DNA of 64,000 nucleotides from positions 62,001-126,000 of the forward strand of contig NZ_JAENGP010000001.1 in the NCBI RefSeq assembly GCF_016595155.1, written 5' to 3'. The DNA is from Advenella mandrilli. Its GTDB lineage: Bacteria > Pseudomonadota > Gammaproteobacteria > Burkholderiales > Burkholderiaceae_B. Below the pieces are notes generated by a model, which saw only the letters and a list, made by a program, of their open reading frames with translations, was not told where the DNA came from and searched no databases. The translations under genes were made by a program, and so were the position numbers. Below, piece by piece: positions 54,773 through 62,337 of this stretch; position 1 is the stretch's first letter, and each line of letters begins with the position of its first letter.

Positions 54773-55741
54773 ATGATGCAGCAAATATTGCAAACACGCG
54801 TATTGAAGAAAACCAGGTTGTCAGAACGGGTAGTGGGTGTAACGCTTGGCCTGGATAATGGTACCGCGTTACCAGCCTGGGAGCCAGGTGCGCATATTGA
54901 ACTTGAACTGGCCGCGTCGCAGATAGAGCCTTTGTATCGTCAGTATTCGCTTTGTGGCCAGCAGGACAATACCCATGAATGGCAAATAGCGGTTCTCAAA
55001 GACGAGGCTAGTCGTGGCGGCTCGGTTTTCATTCATGATGTGTTGCAGGAAGGTGATGTAGTGCCGGTAAGCATACCGAAAAATCACTTTCCATTTGCGG
55101 CTAATAAAAAGTGTTTTTTTATTGCCGGTGGGATTGGTATTACTCCGATAATGCCCATGGTGAAGGCCGCTGCTGCGGCCGGCCTGGACTGGCAGTTGCT
55201 GTATCTGGCTAGAAATACGGCTGATTTTATTTTTCTTGAAGATCTGCGGCAACTGGACGGTTCACGTATTAAAGCCCATGCCTCGGATTTGGATGGTCAG
55301 TTTGATTTGCAGAAAACCTTGCTGGCACTGGATGGGCAAACAACGGTGTACTCATGCGGGCCTCAAGGGTTGCTGAATGCACTTGAACAGTATCAGGATG
55401 AACAGACATATATTGGCTGGAAACTGGTGCTAGAGCGTTTTGCTATTGAGGCCGATGCAAGCACCTTAACCGGTAACAGTTTTACCGTGACGTTGCAAAA
55501 ATCGGGAAAAACCATCACGGTTGCAAGTGATGAAACCATTCTGTCTGCCCTGAAGCGAGAAGGGATCAAGGTCAAGTGTTCATGTCAGAACGGCACTTGT
55601 GGCACATGTGAAACCGTCGTGATTTCAGGCCTGCCCGAGCACAGGGATTTTGTGTTGTCTGAAGAAGAACGGGAATTGAACGAAACCATGATGATTTGCG
55701 TATCACGTGCCAAATCGGCTGAATTGGTGTTGGATTTATAA
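54773..55741 (+). CDS. PDR/VanB-type oxygenase reductase
   Basis: A 322-residue flavin reductase that feeds electrons from NAD(P)H to the Rieske oxygenase. In order: an FMN-binding barrel (LYRQYSLCGQ), an NAD domain (FIAGGIGITPIMPMVKAA) and a C-terminal plant-type [2Fe-2S] domain with ligands in CSCQNGTCGTC and a final Cys in MICVSRA. It starts 14 bp after the oxygenase gene; the ATG at 54776 is an alternative start. Confidence 0.92.
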   Translation: MMQQILQTRVLKKTRLSERVVGVTLGLDNGTALPAWEPGAHIELELAASQIEPLYRQYSLCGQQDNTHEWQIAVLKDEASRGGSVFIHDVLQEGDVVPVSIPKNHFPFAANKKCFFIAGGIGITPIMPMVKAAAAAGLDWQLLYLARNTADFIFLEDLRQLDGSRIKAHASDLDGQFDLQKTLLALDGQTTVYSCGPQGLLNALEQYQDEQTYIGWKLVLERFAIEADASTLTGNSFTVTLQKSGKTITVASDETILSALKREGIKVKCSCQNGTCGTCETVVISGLPEHRDFVLSEEERELNETMMICVSRAKSAELVLDL

Positions 55742-55762
55742 CAATAAACAGGAGCAGGAATA

Positions 55763-56635
55763 ATGAAGAAGATCGTGGTAACAGGCGGTTCGGGCCGTGT
55801 AGGCTCGTATGTGGTGCAGCAGTTGATGAAAACCATGCATGTGGTGGTGGCTGACTTGAAACCCAGCCAGCACGCAGTGGAGTTTATTGAAACCGATGTG
55901 ATGGATCTGGAAGCGGTAAGGGCGGCAACTAAAGATGCCGATGCCGTGATTCACCTGGCAGCGATTGATTTTGACTGGAAGGCGCCCGAAGAACAATACA
56001 TTAATGTGAATGTGCGTGGTACCTGGCATGTGTTGCAGGCCTGCCGTGACAATGGCGTTAAAAAAGTGGTGCTGTGTTCCAGTATTTCCGCCTGCGGCCT
56101 GTCCGAGATGCGTGCTGACTGGAAACCGCAATATTTGCCCGTTGATGAAGCACATGAAAACAAGCCTTATCAGGCTTACAGCGTGAGCAAAATCATGATG
56201 GAGCAGATGGCAAAAAGCTTTAGCGATGCCACCGATATGGAAATCATCTGTTTGCGTCCATTGGCAGTCGTGTTGCCAGAAACCATCGAAGAGTACATCA
56301 AGTTTGTGGATGCAGAAAACCGCAACTGGCTGTTTTACTACATTTGGGCAGCCGATCTGGCTCGTGCCTTTGAGGCGGCGGTGAATTTGCAGGGTTTGCG
56401 TTACGGTGTGTTTTTCATCAGTGCCGATGACACCTCACACCCATTGCCAACAAGCGAGTGGTATCAAAATATCATCGGTACCATACCTGAAATTAAAAAC
56501 CCACGCTGGTATCAGGATAATCCACGTGCTTCCATTTTCAGCAGCAGTGCGGCAAAAGAGATTTTAGGCTGGCAACCCAGCACTGATTTCAATCAATTGC
56601 GTGAAGCGTACGCGGTGGCAGAAAGCGCTGTTTAA
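55763..56635 (+). CDS. Extended SDR / NAD-dependent epimerase-dehydratase family protein
   Basis: A 290-residue extended short-chain dehydrogenase. The NAD site is TGGSGRVGSY, and the catalytic Tyr/Lys are in YSVSKIMMEQMAKSF with Ser in CSSISACG. It resembles NAD-dependent epimerase/uronate dehydrogenase-like proteins in general form. In this operon it may oxidise the alcohol made by the oxygenase. CAGGAGCAGGAA lies before the ATG, 21 bp after the reductase gene. Confidence 0.85.
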   Translation: MKKIVVTGGSGRVGSYVVQQLMKTMHVVVADLKPSQHAVEFIETDVMDLEAVRAATKDADAVIHLAAIDFDWKAPEEQYINVNVRGTWHVLQACRDNGVKKVVLCSSISACGLSEMRADWKPQYLPVDEAHENKPYQAYSVSKIMMEQMAKSFSDATDMEIICLRPLAVVLPETIEEYIKFVDAENRNWLFYYIWAADLARAFEAAVNLQGLRYGVFFISADDTSHPLPTSEWYQNIIGTIPEIKNPRWYQDNPRASIFSSSAAKEILGWQPSTDFNQLREAYAVAESAV

Positions 56636-56680
56636 CAGTTCAAGTTTAATTTATTAAAAATTCAAGGAAGGAGATTTATC

Positions 56681-57295
56681 ATGACAGGCATTAAAACAGG
56701 TACTTTAGACTGGACTGGCGATAACCCGTTTATTTATTTGAAAACCGATCCTGCTCAGGAGTGGTCTTCCTTATCTCTGTACTTCCGTATTGCGAGCTCG
56801 GCTTATGGTAGTGGCCAGGCCATTCTAGTCTTGGATAATCCCTATGAAGAGGGAAATGACGATGATACCCGTTTGTTGATCACCAATAATAAACCGCTGG
56901 CAGAATATCTTGTTCGTGATTTCGTGCGTTACTTTGGTCTGTTTCGCAAGGCGATGGCCCTGGATAAACTGAAAATCATTGATGACGGTGTGTTCCATAC
57001 CGTGAACCGTTTCCCTGACATTGTGGCGGAAACGGTGGAATCGGGTAGTGCCGGTGTGAAAGTCGAGATGCAATGGCATCAAATGGAACAGCAGGCGATC
57101 TGCGTTGATTTGCCACAAAGCCAAACCCAAACCCAGAAACACGAAATGATGTGTGTATTTCATCCGGCACAAAGTGCACGGGTATTGATTAACGGTGTTC
57201 CTTTGCAGGGCAGCACGATTGAACGTGACTTTAATGGTACGCGTGCGCAATCGGCCAGCCTGGCCAATAGTGAAACCTGGGTACGCGTAGCGTAA
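56681..57295 (+). CDS. Protein of unknown function in the Rieske/DUF1116 operon
   Basis: A 204-residue protein I do not recognise. It has no signal peptide or membrane segment. The pattern of alternating hydrophobic residues suggests mostly beta structure, with a short helical part around LVRDFVRYFGLFRKAMALDK. AAGGAAGGAG gives a very strong ribosome-binding site. It is 45 bp after the epimerase-like gene and 10 bp before the DUF1116 gene, so it may be a subunit or partner of that protein. It is not similar by eye to AllF/FdrA or AllH. Confidence 0.72.
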   Translation: MTGIKTGTLDWTGDNPFIYLKTDPAQEWSSLSLYFRIASSAYGSGQAILVLDNPYEEGNDDDTRLLITNNKPLAEYLVRDFVRYFGLFRKAMALDKLKIIDDGVFHTVNRFPDIVAETVESGSAGVKVEMQWHQMEQQAICVDLPQSQTQTQKHEMMCVFHPAQSARVLINGVPLQGSTIERDFNGTRAQSASLANSETWVRVA

Positions 57296-57305
57296 GGAGG
57301 CTTAT

Positions 57306-58481
57306 ATGGTTCAGCATGTAAACAACACCGCATTGCAAATGGTGGTACCGCTATGGACAGGGGTAAGGCAATTACAGCAGATTTTACCGCGGCAAAGTCG
57401 CCTGGTTTTACATGCCGGGCCACCTTTTCGTGACGTATCCGAGTTGCCACAGGCCATTCTTAATTCGGTTCTGGTTGGTATTCAGTATGAAAACTGGGCG
57501 CCCAATAAAGTTGCTGCGCAGACACTGCTGGAAGAGGGGGGCGTACAGCTGGCACCGGCACAGGATTATGGCGTGCTCGTACCGCTGGCCGGTGTCGTGA
57601 CTCCCTCCATGTATATGCTTGAAGTCAGCGATGGTAATCAGCCTGTAAACAAAAAATACTCGGTCCTGAATGAAGGCATGATTTGGTGTACCCGTCTGGG
57701 TATTGATGCCGAGGAAATGGTGCCACACCTGCGTTGGCTTCATCAGGATCTAGGGGCCAAGCTGGCAGCTGGTTTTGGTGGTAATGTTGACTTGGCGCCT
57801 ATTTTGCAAGTCTCTTTGCTCAATGGTGATGATGGTCATGCCCGCACCATGTATGCTTCACGTTTGCTGGCCGATATCATTGTGTCATGGGGCATTAATG
57901 ATGAGCAAAGCAAGACCTTCCTGTATGGTGCCATGGCATGGGCGTTGAACTACTGGATGGCGGCCAGTGCCCTTATTCTGGCTACACAGAAACAGCCTGA
58001 CGGCGTTGATGCCATCGTGAAAGTAGGCGGTAACGGCTTGCGTTTCGGCTTGCAGCTGGCAAGCTCGCAGAGCTGGCTGGTTGTTGATGCACCTGTTATT
58101 CAGGGCAATAAAGAGACTGGTAAAGAGCAGGTACAGGCATTAGGCACCCTGGGTGACAGTGCGGTGGTGGATTTTGTTGGGCTAGGGGGGCAATGCCTGG
58201 ATCTGGCGGGTTTAAGTGCCAAAAATCTGCAAGGCTTTTTGCCAGAAGATTACCTCACACGCCAAAGCCGTTTCCTGAAGACAAAACCACCATTTCTGGC
58301 AGGGCGTGCAGGCATTACCAATTTCAACAGTGTCATTGAAAGCAATACCGGGCCACTGGTGCTGCTGGGCATGATTGATGGCAGTGGTCGGCATGGACGC
58401 ATTGGTGGCGGGGTTGCTACGGTGGATGCCGCATTATTGCAAGCCTTGAAGGAGTGGCAAGATGAAACGACAATGGTTTAA
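57306..58481 (+). CDS. DUF1116 protein (AllG/YlbE family)
   Basis: A 391-residue member of DUF1116. E. coli YlbE (AllG) of this family is a subunit of oxamate carbamoyltransferase with AllF (FdrA) and AllH. Shared landmarks are VLHAGPPFRD near residue 35, a glycine-rich PLAGVVTPSMYMLEV, KKYSVLNEGMIW, and GDSAVVDFVGLGG. Here no fdrA-like or DUF2877 gene is nearby; the partner may be the 204-residue protein. AAGGAGG precedes the ATG. The last 20 bp overlap the amidase gene. Confidence 0.82.
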   Translation: MVQHVNNTALQMVVPLWTGVRQLQQILPRQSRLVLHAGPPFRDVSELPQAILNSVLVGIQYENWAPNKVAAQTLLEEGGVQLAPAQDYGVLVPLAGVVTPSMYMLEVSDGNQPVNKKYSVLNEGMIWCTRLGIDAEEMVPHLRWLHQDLGAKLAAGFGGNVDLAPILQVSLLNGDDGHARTMYASRLLADIIVSWGINDEQSKTFLYGAMAWALNYWMAASALILATQKQPDGVDAIVKVGGNGLRFGLQLASSQSWLVVDAPVIQGNKETGKEQVQALGTLGDSAVVDFVGLGGQCLDLAGLSAKNLQGFLPEDYLTRQSRFLKTKPPFLAGRAGITNFNSVIESNTGPLVLLGMIDGSGRHGRIGGGVATVDAALLQALKEWQDETTMV

Positions 58482-59769
58482 GCTACCCCTGCACCAATTG
58501 CTGCAGGCACTGAATGCGGGTGAAGCCAACTTGCCGGAAGTGGTGACATCTTTCTATGAGCGCACCGCTAAACGTGATGGACAAATTGGTGCGTGGCAAT
58601 ACTTGATTGATCAGGAAGACTACCTGGCTGAATATGAAAGTCGCCGTGAGTTTTACGATGCGTCACCCTTGAAAGGCTTGCCATTTGCAGTCAAAGATGT
58701 GATTGACACGGCAGATATTCCAACCACCATGGGCTCTGTTATTCACCAGGATCGCATCCCCGATATGGACGCTTCATGTGTAACTGCCATGAAGGCGGCG
58801 GGTGGTATTCTAATGGGTAAAACGGTCACGACCGAATTTGCCTATTTTCAGGCGGGTAAAACCAATAACCCGCATGACCCCGAGCGTACGCCAGGAGGCT
58901 CATCCAGTGGTTCGGCGGCAGCGGTTGCCGATTATATGGTACCGATTGCCTTCGGTACCCAAACGGCTGCTTCGGTCATCAGGCCAGCTTCGTATTGCGG
59001 TTGTGTGGGCTATGTGGGCAGCAAGAATGAATTCTCTTTGCGTAATATCCAACCCCTGGCGCAATCACTGGATTCCCTGGGCATCATTAGCAATGATGTG
59101 CTGGATACCGTACTGGTACGTAATATATTGCTGCATAAGTCTTTGGAGCCGATGCCGCAGGCAAGCCCGTTACCCTATACTTTTGGGGTTTTTACCGGTG
59201 AGGTTTTAGGGCCAGTGCAAGACAAGATGCTGGAAACCCTGGCGGGGTGTCAGCAAGAACTGGCAGAAAAGGGGCACCGGCAGGTGGATTTTCCTTTGCA
59301 GGAAACTATTGCCGAATTAACCACATTGCACGGGCAAGTCATGGCTTTTGAAGTCGCCCGTAACCTGGAATACGAGCAGCAGCATGAAACGCTTGGCAGT
59401 CATATGCAAGCGTTGATTGGTACCGGTCTGGCTTTCCCTTACAGCGATTATATTGCTGCCTTACAGAAAGCGGATGCCATGAAACAAACGCTACTCCAAT
59501 GGTTTGACAAGAGTGGGGCAGACTTTATTCTGGCACCGGCGGCACCGGGCGTGGCACCTTATAAAACCGAAGGAACGGGGACACCATTCATGAGCCGTGC
59601 CTGGCAGCTTGCCGGTTTGCCGGTGGTGTCTTTACCCTTGGGTTACTACCAGAAAATGCCGATGGGTTTGCAGCTGATAGGCAAGCCCCATCAGGATGAC
59701 TTGCTGTTGTTACAGGCAAGGCAATTGCAGCAGCTGTTTTTGAATGAGCATGCTGCGGTGGCTGTGTAG
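58462..59769 (+). CDS. Amidase-signature-family hydrolase
   Basis: A 435-residue amidase with the Ser-cisSer-Lys triad: Lys78 in AVKDVID, the GGSSSGS loop at 145-151 and the nucleophile Ser171 in GTQTAASVIRPAS. Most relatives have DTGGS at that spot; QTAAS is unusual and may widen the oxyanion hole or change the substrate. The ATG lies inside the end of the DUF1116 gene with AAGGAG upstream, so the two are translationally coupled. It ends the operon and may release ammonia from an amide product. Confidence 0.88.
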   Translation: MKRQWFKLPLHQLLQALNAGEANLPEVVTSFYERTAKRDGQIGAWQYLIDQEDYLAEYESRREFYDASPLKGLPFAVKDVIDTADIPTTMGSVIHQDRIPDMDASCVTAMKAAGGILMGKTVTTEFAYFQAGKTNNPHDPERTPGGSSSGSAAAVADYMVPIAFGTQTAASVIRPASYCGCVGYVGSKNEFSLRNIQPLAQSLDSLGIISNDVLDTVLVRNILLHKSLEPMPQASPLPYTFGVFTGEVLGPVQDKMLETLAGCQQELAEKGHRQVDFPLQETIAELTTLHGQVMAFEVARNLEYEQQHETLGSHMQALIGTGLAFPYSDYIAALQKADAMKQTLLQWFDKSGADFILAPAAPGVAPYKTEGTGTPFMSRAWQLAGLPVVSLPLGYYQKMPMGLQLIGKPHQDDLLLLQARQLQQLFLNEHAAVAV

Positions 59770-59801
59770 TTTTAAGAGTGTTGTTTTTGTTTTAAATTTA
59801 A

Positions 59802-59831
59802 AACGTTCTGTTTTTGCAGGGCGTTTTTTTT
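59802..59831 (+). terminator. Terminator after the amidase gene
   Basis: AACGTTCTG pairs with CAGGGCGTT (two G-U pairs), followed by a run of eight T residues. Confidence 0.7.
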
Positions 59832-59879
59832 ATGGGTTCTGCAGCTACTCAACCGGGTATGAGTGCCGTAATGGTGTTC

Positions 59880-59903
59880 CTCGTTCCCATGCGCGTGGGA
59901 ATG
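59880..59903. repeat. REP-like palindromic element (copy 3)
   Basis: CGTTCCCATGCGCGTGGGAA is an imperfect palindrome that shares the GCGTGGGAATGC core with the element at 14348-14416. Confidence 0.6.
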
Positions 59904-59942
59904 CATACAGGCAACAGTATCAATGTCTGGTTTCTTCTGTGG

Positions 59943-60018
59943 AAGCGGATTTATCTTTCAGGTTTGCTCCGACGCCGCTTCGCGCCGAAGTCGCTGCACC
60001 TGAAAGATAAATCCGCTT
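59943..60018. repeat. Perfect 21-bp inverted repeat with nested hairpin
   Basis: The 21 bases at 59943-59963 (core GGATTTATCTTTCAGG) recur exactly inverted at 59998-60018, around a 34-base loop that itself contains CTTCG-CGC-CGAAG. It lies between the amidase terminator and the transposase remnants and may be part of a mobile-element end or a small non-autonomous element. Confidence 0.7.
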
Positions 60019-60203
60019 TTTGTGGTTCGGAACAGACTCTCAGTGACGAATTTTTTCTTGTAAAGGTCAAAATTAGCAATGAGCGCACTCCTGCGGGCGC
60101 AGATCCGTAAGCAATGGATGGACGGACGCCCCACCCCGTGACAGCATAAATATGCGAAAGCGAAGGTGTTATGCAATCACTTCAACTAAAAAAGGCGTCT
60201 ATC

Positions 60204-60302
60204 ATGAAGATTGCAACTATTGGTGTTGATCTGGCAAAAAAAGTATTTCAATTTCACGGTGTGAATGCGCATGGCAAGATAGTGCTAAAAAATCAGGCGT
60301 GA
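60204..60302 (+). pseudogene. IS110-family transposase, N-terminal fragment
   Basis: Thirty-two codons reading MKIATIGVDLAKKVFQFHG and onward match the start of IS110-family transposases, including the catalytic first Asp in VDLAK. The frame then stops at TGA, and no continuation is seen in the following DNA. Intact members have over 300 residues, so this is a remnant. Confidence 0.8.
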
Positions 60303-60381
60303 TCAGATGGCGAGTTTTTCGTAAATCTACCAACGTGCCTGATTGGCATGGAAGCATGATTAATCAAATGATATTGTAGCT

Positions 60382-60645
60382 TACGATGGGCTGTACTGCG
60401 CGCGAGGCGAGGTCGAGAACCGCATCAAGGAGGCGCAACTCGGTCTGTTTGGTACTCGCGCCAGTTGTCATCGGTTTGCGACCAATCAGTTCCGGCTACC
60501 ACTGGCCGCGTTTGCCTATACGTTAATGCAGCGTCTGCGTGAGGCAGTTCTCAAAAGCATTGAGCTTGGTGATGAAATATGCGGATTAGTTCTTTTCAGG
60601 CAGCCAAGGTTGGGGTCAGACAGATTTATGGCGACCAAACCCTGA
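60382..60645 (+). pseudogene. IS1380-family transposase, C-terminal fragment
   Basis: An open stretch without a proper start reads YCARGEVENRIKEAQLGLFG then NQFRLPLAAFAYTLMQRLRE, the characteristic C-terminal part of IS1380-family transposases, with the conserved Glu in GEVENR. The normal N-terminal two thirds are missing. The last about 25 codons no longer resemble the family. Confidence 0.78.
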
Positions 60646-60778
60646 AACGAGACAGTGGAGGAGGTCGCCTTCGTTATTTTTTATATGGCTGCGTACAGCA
60701 ACAGCCTTGCTTTGGTTGTAGTTTTTCTTCTCATAAAAAAGAGAAAAGCTTGTAATGCTGCAAGGCTAAGATCATTTC
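60646..60778. other. Junction region without recognised gene
   Basis: DNA between the IS1380 remnant and the promoter of the vWA gene. No ORF with a sensible start and no RNA gene is seen. It probably contains the border of a horizontally acquired segment. Confidence 0.3.
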
Positions 60779-60808
60779 TTGTGAATTGTTATTAATCGTT
60801 AATATACT
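60779..60808 (+). promoter_or_regulatory. Candidate sigma-70 promoter of the vWA/PP2C/kinase operon
   Basis: TTGTGA (60779-60784) and TATACT (60803-60808) are spaced by 18 bp. The leader to the GTG start would be about 70 nt. Confidence 0.5.
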
Positions 60809-60888
60809 GAGATAACTCCAGAGCGACAGGTTCTTTTTTTTCATAATGTTATATAGTGATACAGATAAAATCTATTCTCGGAGGGGAA

Positions 60889-61566
60889 GTGACTATTTTT
60901 GAACAACAACCGTTTGGTGATGCAGAGTTTGTGGATAATCCGCAAGCGCGATGCCCCTGCATTCTGCTTCTTGATGTTTCTGCATCTATGTCGGGCGCGC
61001 CCATCGAGCAGTTGAATGAGGGACTGCGCTATCTCCAAGAAGAAATCCAGAGCGATAGTCTTGCCGCCAAGCGCGTTGAATTTGCCATCGTGACCTTCGG
61101 TCCAGTCAGTACGGAAATGGACTTTACGAGTGCTACCGATTTCTTCCCGCCTCATCTTGTTACGCAAGGCAACACTCCCATGGGTGAGGCCGTTGAAACG
61201 GCTTTACGTATGCTGCGCGAGCGTAAGGATCGCTACCGAGCCAATGGTGTCAGCTTTTATCGCCCGTGGGTCTTTCTTATTACCGATGGCGCACCTACAG
61301 ACGATTGGAGACACGCAGCTCAGCAGATACGGGAGGGCGAAGCGTCGAAGGCTTTTATGTTCTACGCAATTGGAGTTGAAGGCGCAGACTTGGGAACTCT
61401 CGCGCAAATCTCTGTCCGCCAGCCTCTCAAACTTAAGGGGCTCCAGTTCAAAGAATTTTTCCAATGGCTTTCTAATTCGCTGGGTGCGATGTCCAGATCC
61501 AATCCGGATGATCAGGTTCCGCTTGTAAATCCCATAGCGCCAGAAGGTTGGGCAACTGCCGGATAA
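60889..61566 (+). CDS. vWA-domain protein (YegL/TerY-like)
   Basis: A 225-residue single von Willebrand A domain. The MIDAS metal site shows DVSAS (Asp29, Ser31, Ser33) and [29 protein letters not shown] is close to the start of E. coli YegL. The GTG at 60889 is chosen because GGAGGGG sits just upstream; a GTG 11 codons earlier lacks one. vWA domains of this type work in metal-dependent protein contacts beside a phosphatase and a kinase. It lies 6 bp before the PP2C gene. Confidence 0.86.
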   Translation: MTIFEQQPFGDAEFVDNPQARCPCILLLDVSASMSGAPIEQLNEGLRYLQEEIQSDSLAAKRVEFAIVTFGPVSTEMDFTSATDFFPPHLVTQGNTPMGEAVETALRMLRERKDRYRANGVSFYRPWVFLITDGAPTDDWRHAAQQIREGEASKAFMFYAIGVEGADLGTLAQISVRQPLKLKGLQFKEFFQWLSNSLGAMSRSNPDDQVPLVNPIAPEGWATAG

Positions 61567-61572
61567 GTCTTC

Positions 61573-62337
61573 ATGGAGTGGTGTTACGCAGCTGCGTCCG
61601 TGGTCGGCTTATCGCACATTCGTGCCAGAACTAGACTTCAGGATGCCAAACATTGCTTTGTTGCAAACGGTGCTAATGGTGGCCGGGTGCTTTTTGCCGT
61701 GGTTGCGGATGGTGCGGGATCGGCCAAACTCGGCGGAGAGGGCGCGTCCATCATATGCCGGACCCTTGCCAGCCAAGCCCGAAGGGCGTTGTGCAGCCCA
61801 ACGGAGCTACCTGATGATGAAACAATCTGGACATGGCTGGATATTGCCCGCGACCGCATACAACTGGCCGCAAAGAAGCGTGAACTGACCCCACGAGATT
61901 TTGCCGCAACGCTGGTTCTGGTAATTGCGTCACCGGATACTGTCGTTACTGCACACATAGGCGACGGCGCAATCGTCGCTCGTGATAGAGACGATGCCCA
62001 ATGGAGTGTCCTTAGCAAACCGCATCATGGTGAGTACGCGTCGACCACCTATTTCGTCACTGATGATCCACAGCCAACCATGCGTATTGGTAGGCATCCC
62101 AACCGGTTCAATGCCATCGCAGCTTTTTCTGATGGCATCGAGAATCTTGTCCTTGATAGCGTTACCGGTGCAGCGTACGCTGCGTTTTTTACGCCGATGG
62201 CAAAACCGCTGGAGGCTTCGACCGTCACTGGCAGAGATTGCACGTTGAGCCGAAGCCTTGCCGCCTTCCTCGGTAGTGATCGTCTCAACGAGCGGACGGA
62301 TGATGACAAAACTCTGATTGTCGCGGTGCAGAAATGA
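61573..62337 (+). CDS. PP2C-family protein phosphatase (YegK-like)
   Basis: A 254-residue Mn/Mg-dependent Ser/Thr phosphatase. Metal-binding motifs are VVADGAGSA (Asp46, Gly47), AHIGDGAIVA, AFSDGIENL and TDDDKTL. Size and motifs match E. coli YegK. It presumably removes phosphates placed by the kinase encoded next; its stop overlaps the kinase ATG by 4 bp. Confidence 0.87.
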   Translation: MEWCYAAASVVGLSHIRARTRLQDAKHCFVANGANGGRVLFAVVADGAGSAKLGGEGASIICRTLASQARRALCSPTELPDDETIWTWLDIARDRIQLAAKKRELTPRDFAATLVLVIASPDTVVTAHIGDGAIVARDRDDAQWSVLSKPHHGEYASTTYFVTDDPQPTMRIGRHPNRFNAIAAFSDGIENLVLDSVTGAAYAAFFTPMAKPLEASTVTGRDCTLSRSLAAFLGSDRLNERTDDDKTLIVAVQK

